A DNA stretch of 64,000 bases from an uncultured Clostridium sp. (GTDB lineage: Bacteria; Bacillota; Clostridia; TANB77; CAG-465), in the NCBI GenBank assembly GCA_947361355.1, contig CANAIR010000006.1, positions 1 to 64,000 of the forward strand, given 5' to 3'. The notes below the pieces were generated by a model that saw nothing but the letters and a program-made list of their open reading frames with translations, made no database searches and was not told the origin of the DNA. The position numbers and the translations under genes are program-made. Positions within the stretch are counted from its first letter, which is position 1, and each line of letters begins with the position of its first letter. Below, piece after piece: positions 62,988 to 64,000 of the stretch.

Positions 62988-64000
62988 TTAATCTTTTTTA
63001 TATCTATCAATGTCTACATCCATAAGTATTGGTAAAATCATAGGTTGACGTTTTGTTTTAGAATAGACATATTTAATTAAAGTTTCTCTTAAAGCAGCTT
63101 TAATATTAGACCATTCACGAATATTTTGTTCATCACATTTTTCAAGTTCTTTTTTAGCTACTTCTCTTATACTTTCCATTAAATCTTCACTTTCTCTTAC
63201 ATATACAAATCCACGTGTAACTATATCTGGACCTGATATAACTTTAGAAGTTTTTCTATCTAAAGTAACAACTACTATTATCATACCATTTTCAGATAAA
63301 AGTTGTCTATCACGAATAACAATATTACCAACATCACCTACACCAAGTCCATCTACAAGTACCATTCCTGATGGAACTTGTGCAGTAATTTTTGCATCAT
63401 CTTTACCTATTTCAAGAGTTTTACCATTTTCTAATATAAATATATTTTCTTTTGATGTACCAGTGCTTACAGCAAGTTCTCCATGTTGCTTTAAAAATCT
63501 GTATTCTCCATGAACAGGCATAAAATACTTAGGTTTTGTAAGACATAACATAAGTTTTAATTCTTCTTGACAAGCATGACCTGAAACATGCACATCTGCA
63601 AGTTGGTTATATATTATTTCAGCTCCTAATTTTTCAAGTTCATCTATTACTCTACCAACTGATTTTTCATTACCAGGTATTGGAGATGATGAAAATATTA
63701 CTAAATCATCAGCTGTAATTTGTACTTTTTTATGCTCACCCATAGACATTCTACTAAGTGCCGCCATTGGTTCTCCTTGAGAACCTGTTGTTATTATTAC
63801 TAATTGTTCTGGATTATATATACCAATTTTATCAATATCTATTATTGTTCCTTCTGGTACATTAATATATCCAAGTTCTTGTGATACTTGCATAACGTTT
63901 ATCATACTACGTCCTACTACTGCTACTTTTCTTTTACATTTTACAGCTGCATCAACTATTTGTTGCATTCTATGAATATTTGATGCAAATGTTGCAACAA
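62988..64000 (-). CDS. rnj: ribonuclease J, 3' part (5' end outside the window)
   Basis: The frame is open to the window edge and enters with TFASNIHRMQQIVDAA, a known RNase J segment, so the gene continues beyond position 64000. Visible parts are the end of the beta-CASP domain (TTGSQGEPMAALSRM, SSSPIPGNEKSV), the metal-binding histidines DVHVSGHACQEE and PVHGEYRFLKQH, and the C-terminal domain (VTRGFVYVRESEDLM). RNase J is an endo- and 5' exoribonuclease for mRNA decay and rRNA maturation. Confidence 0.95.
   Translation of the reverse strand, partial: VATFASNIHRMQQIVDAAVKCKRKVAVVGRSMINVMQVSQELGYINVPEGTIIDIDKIGIYNPEQLVIITTGSQGEPMAALSRMSMGEHKKVQITADDLVIFSSSPIPGNEKSVGRVIDELEKLGAEIIYNQLADVHVSGHACQEELKLMLCLTKPKYFMPVHGEYRFLKQHGELAVSTGTSKENIFILENGKTLEIGKDDAKITAQVPSGMVLVDGLGVGDVGNIVIRDRQLLSENGMIIVVVTLDRKTSKVISGPDIVTRGFVYVRESEDLMESIREVAKKELEKCDEQNIREWSNIKAALRETLIKYVYSKTKRQPMILPILMDVDIDRYKKD

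Overview
The window comes from a very AT-rich, low-GC, single-membrane bacterium of the class Clostridia, most like the uncultured gut lineages. The evidence is gene content: a SpoIVB protease and SpoVD/FtsW-type cell-wall genes (spore former), an Asp23/AmaP operon, a T-box in front of ileS, a MurE with the meso-diaminopimelate DNPR motif, and strong AGGAGG-type ribosome sites. Most genes are on the minus strand.

Layout. 1-1750: the tail of an integrated mobile element (tnpV) and a GC-richer zinc-ribbon gene that looks imported. 1900-5100: operon asp23-amaP-DUF2273-nusB-xseA-xseB. 5300-12900: assorted housekeeping and unusual genes (HIT hydrolase, a possible serpin-like membrane protein, an alanyl-tRNA synthetase lacking its C-terminal domain, a possible ADP-ribosyltransferase-fold protein, a metallo-beta-lactamase-fold protein, a TrmH methylase). 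12900-22500: prsA, mfd, a HEAT-repeat plus cysteine-less radical-SAM-like protein, alr, ligA. 22600-34000 is the accessory region. It has a terminal-inverted-repeat element carrying a candidate small RNA, three surface proteins with prepilin-like leaders (two of them broken), spoIVB, ttcA, and a diversity-generating retroelement (DGR). 34200-46100: a division and cell wall (dcw) cluster from mraZ to sbp. 46200-49100: a second penicillin-binding protein. 49100-50650: a second, longer copy of the inverted-repeat element with a decayed PD-(D/E)XK transposase and the same candidate RNA. 50700-64000: cysteine desulfurase, LiaF-like and DUF4097 envelope genes, ileS with its T-box, a Fic toxin with a small antitoxin, a phosphodiesterase-like protein, gltX, a second Fic protein lacking the catalytic His, and the 3' part of an RNase J gene.

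The most notable system is the DGR at 29.7-33.8 kb. A reverse transcriptase with the DGR-type IGxxxSQ motif lies next to a 103-bp template repeat. That repeat matches the end of a surface-anchored formylglycine-generating-enzyme/C-type-lectin-fold gene. Ten of the eleven substitutions fall at template adenines, which is the signature of adenine-directed mutagenic retrohoming. The accessory gene avd lies between target and reverse transcriptase but has an in-frame TAA. Converging on the cassette is a two-gene operon encoding a MutS-domain-I-like protein and a small OB-fold, SSB-like protein, which may be auxiliary factors. A sister gene of the target (23.3-24.7 kb) also has a single in-frame TAA, and part of its leader comes from the mobile-element terminal repeat.

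The second candidate novelty is the pair of inverted-repeat elements. Both preserve a roughly 95-nt segment, nearly identical and able to fold, behind a conserved TTGATT-17-TATAAT promoter, while the sequence around it has diverged. This suggests a transcribed structured RNA belonging to the element.
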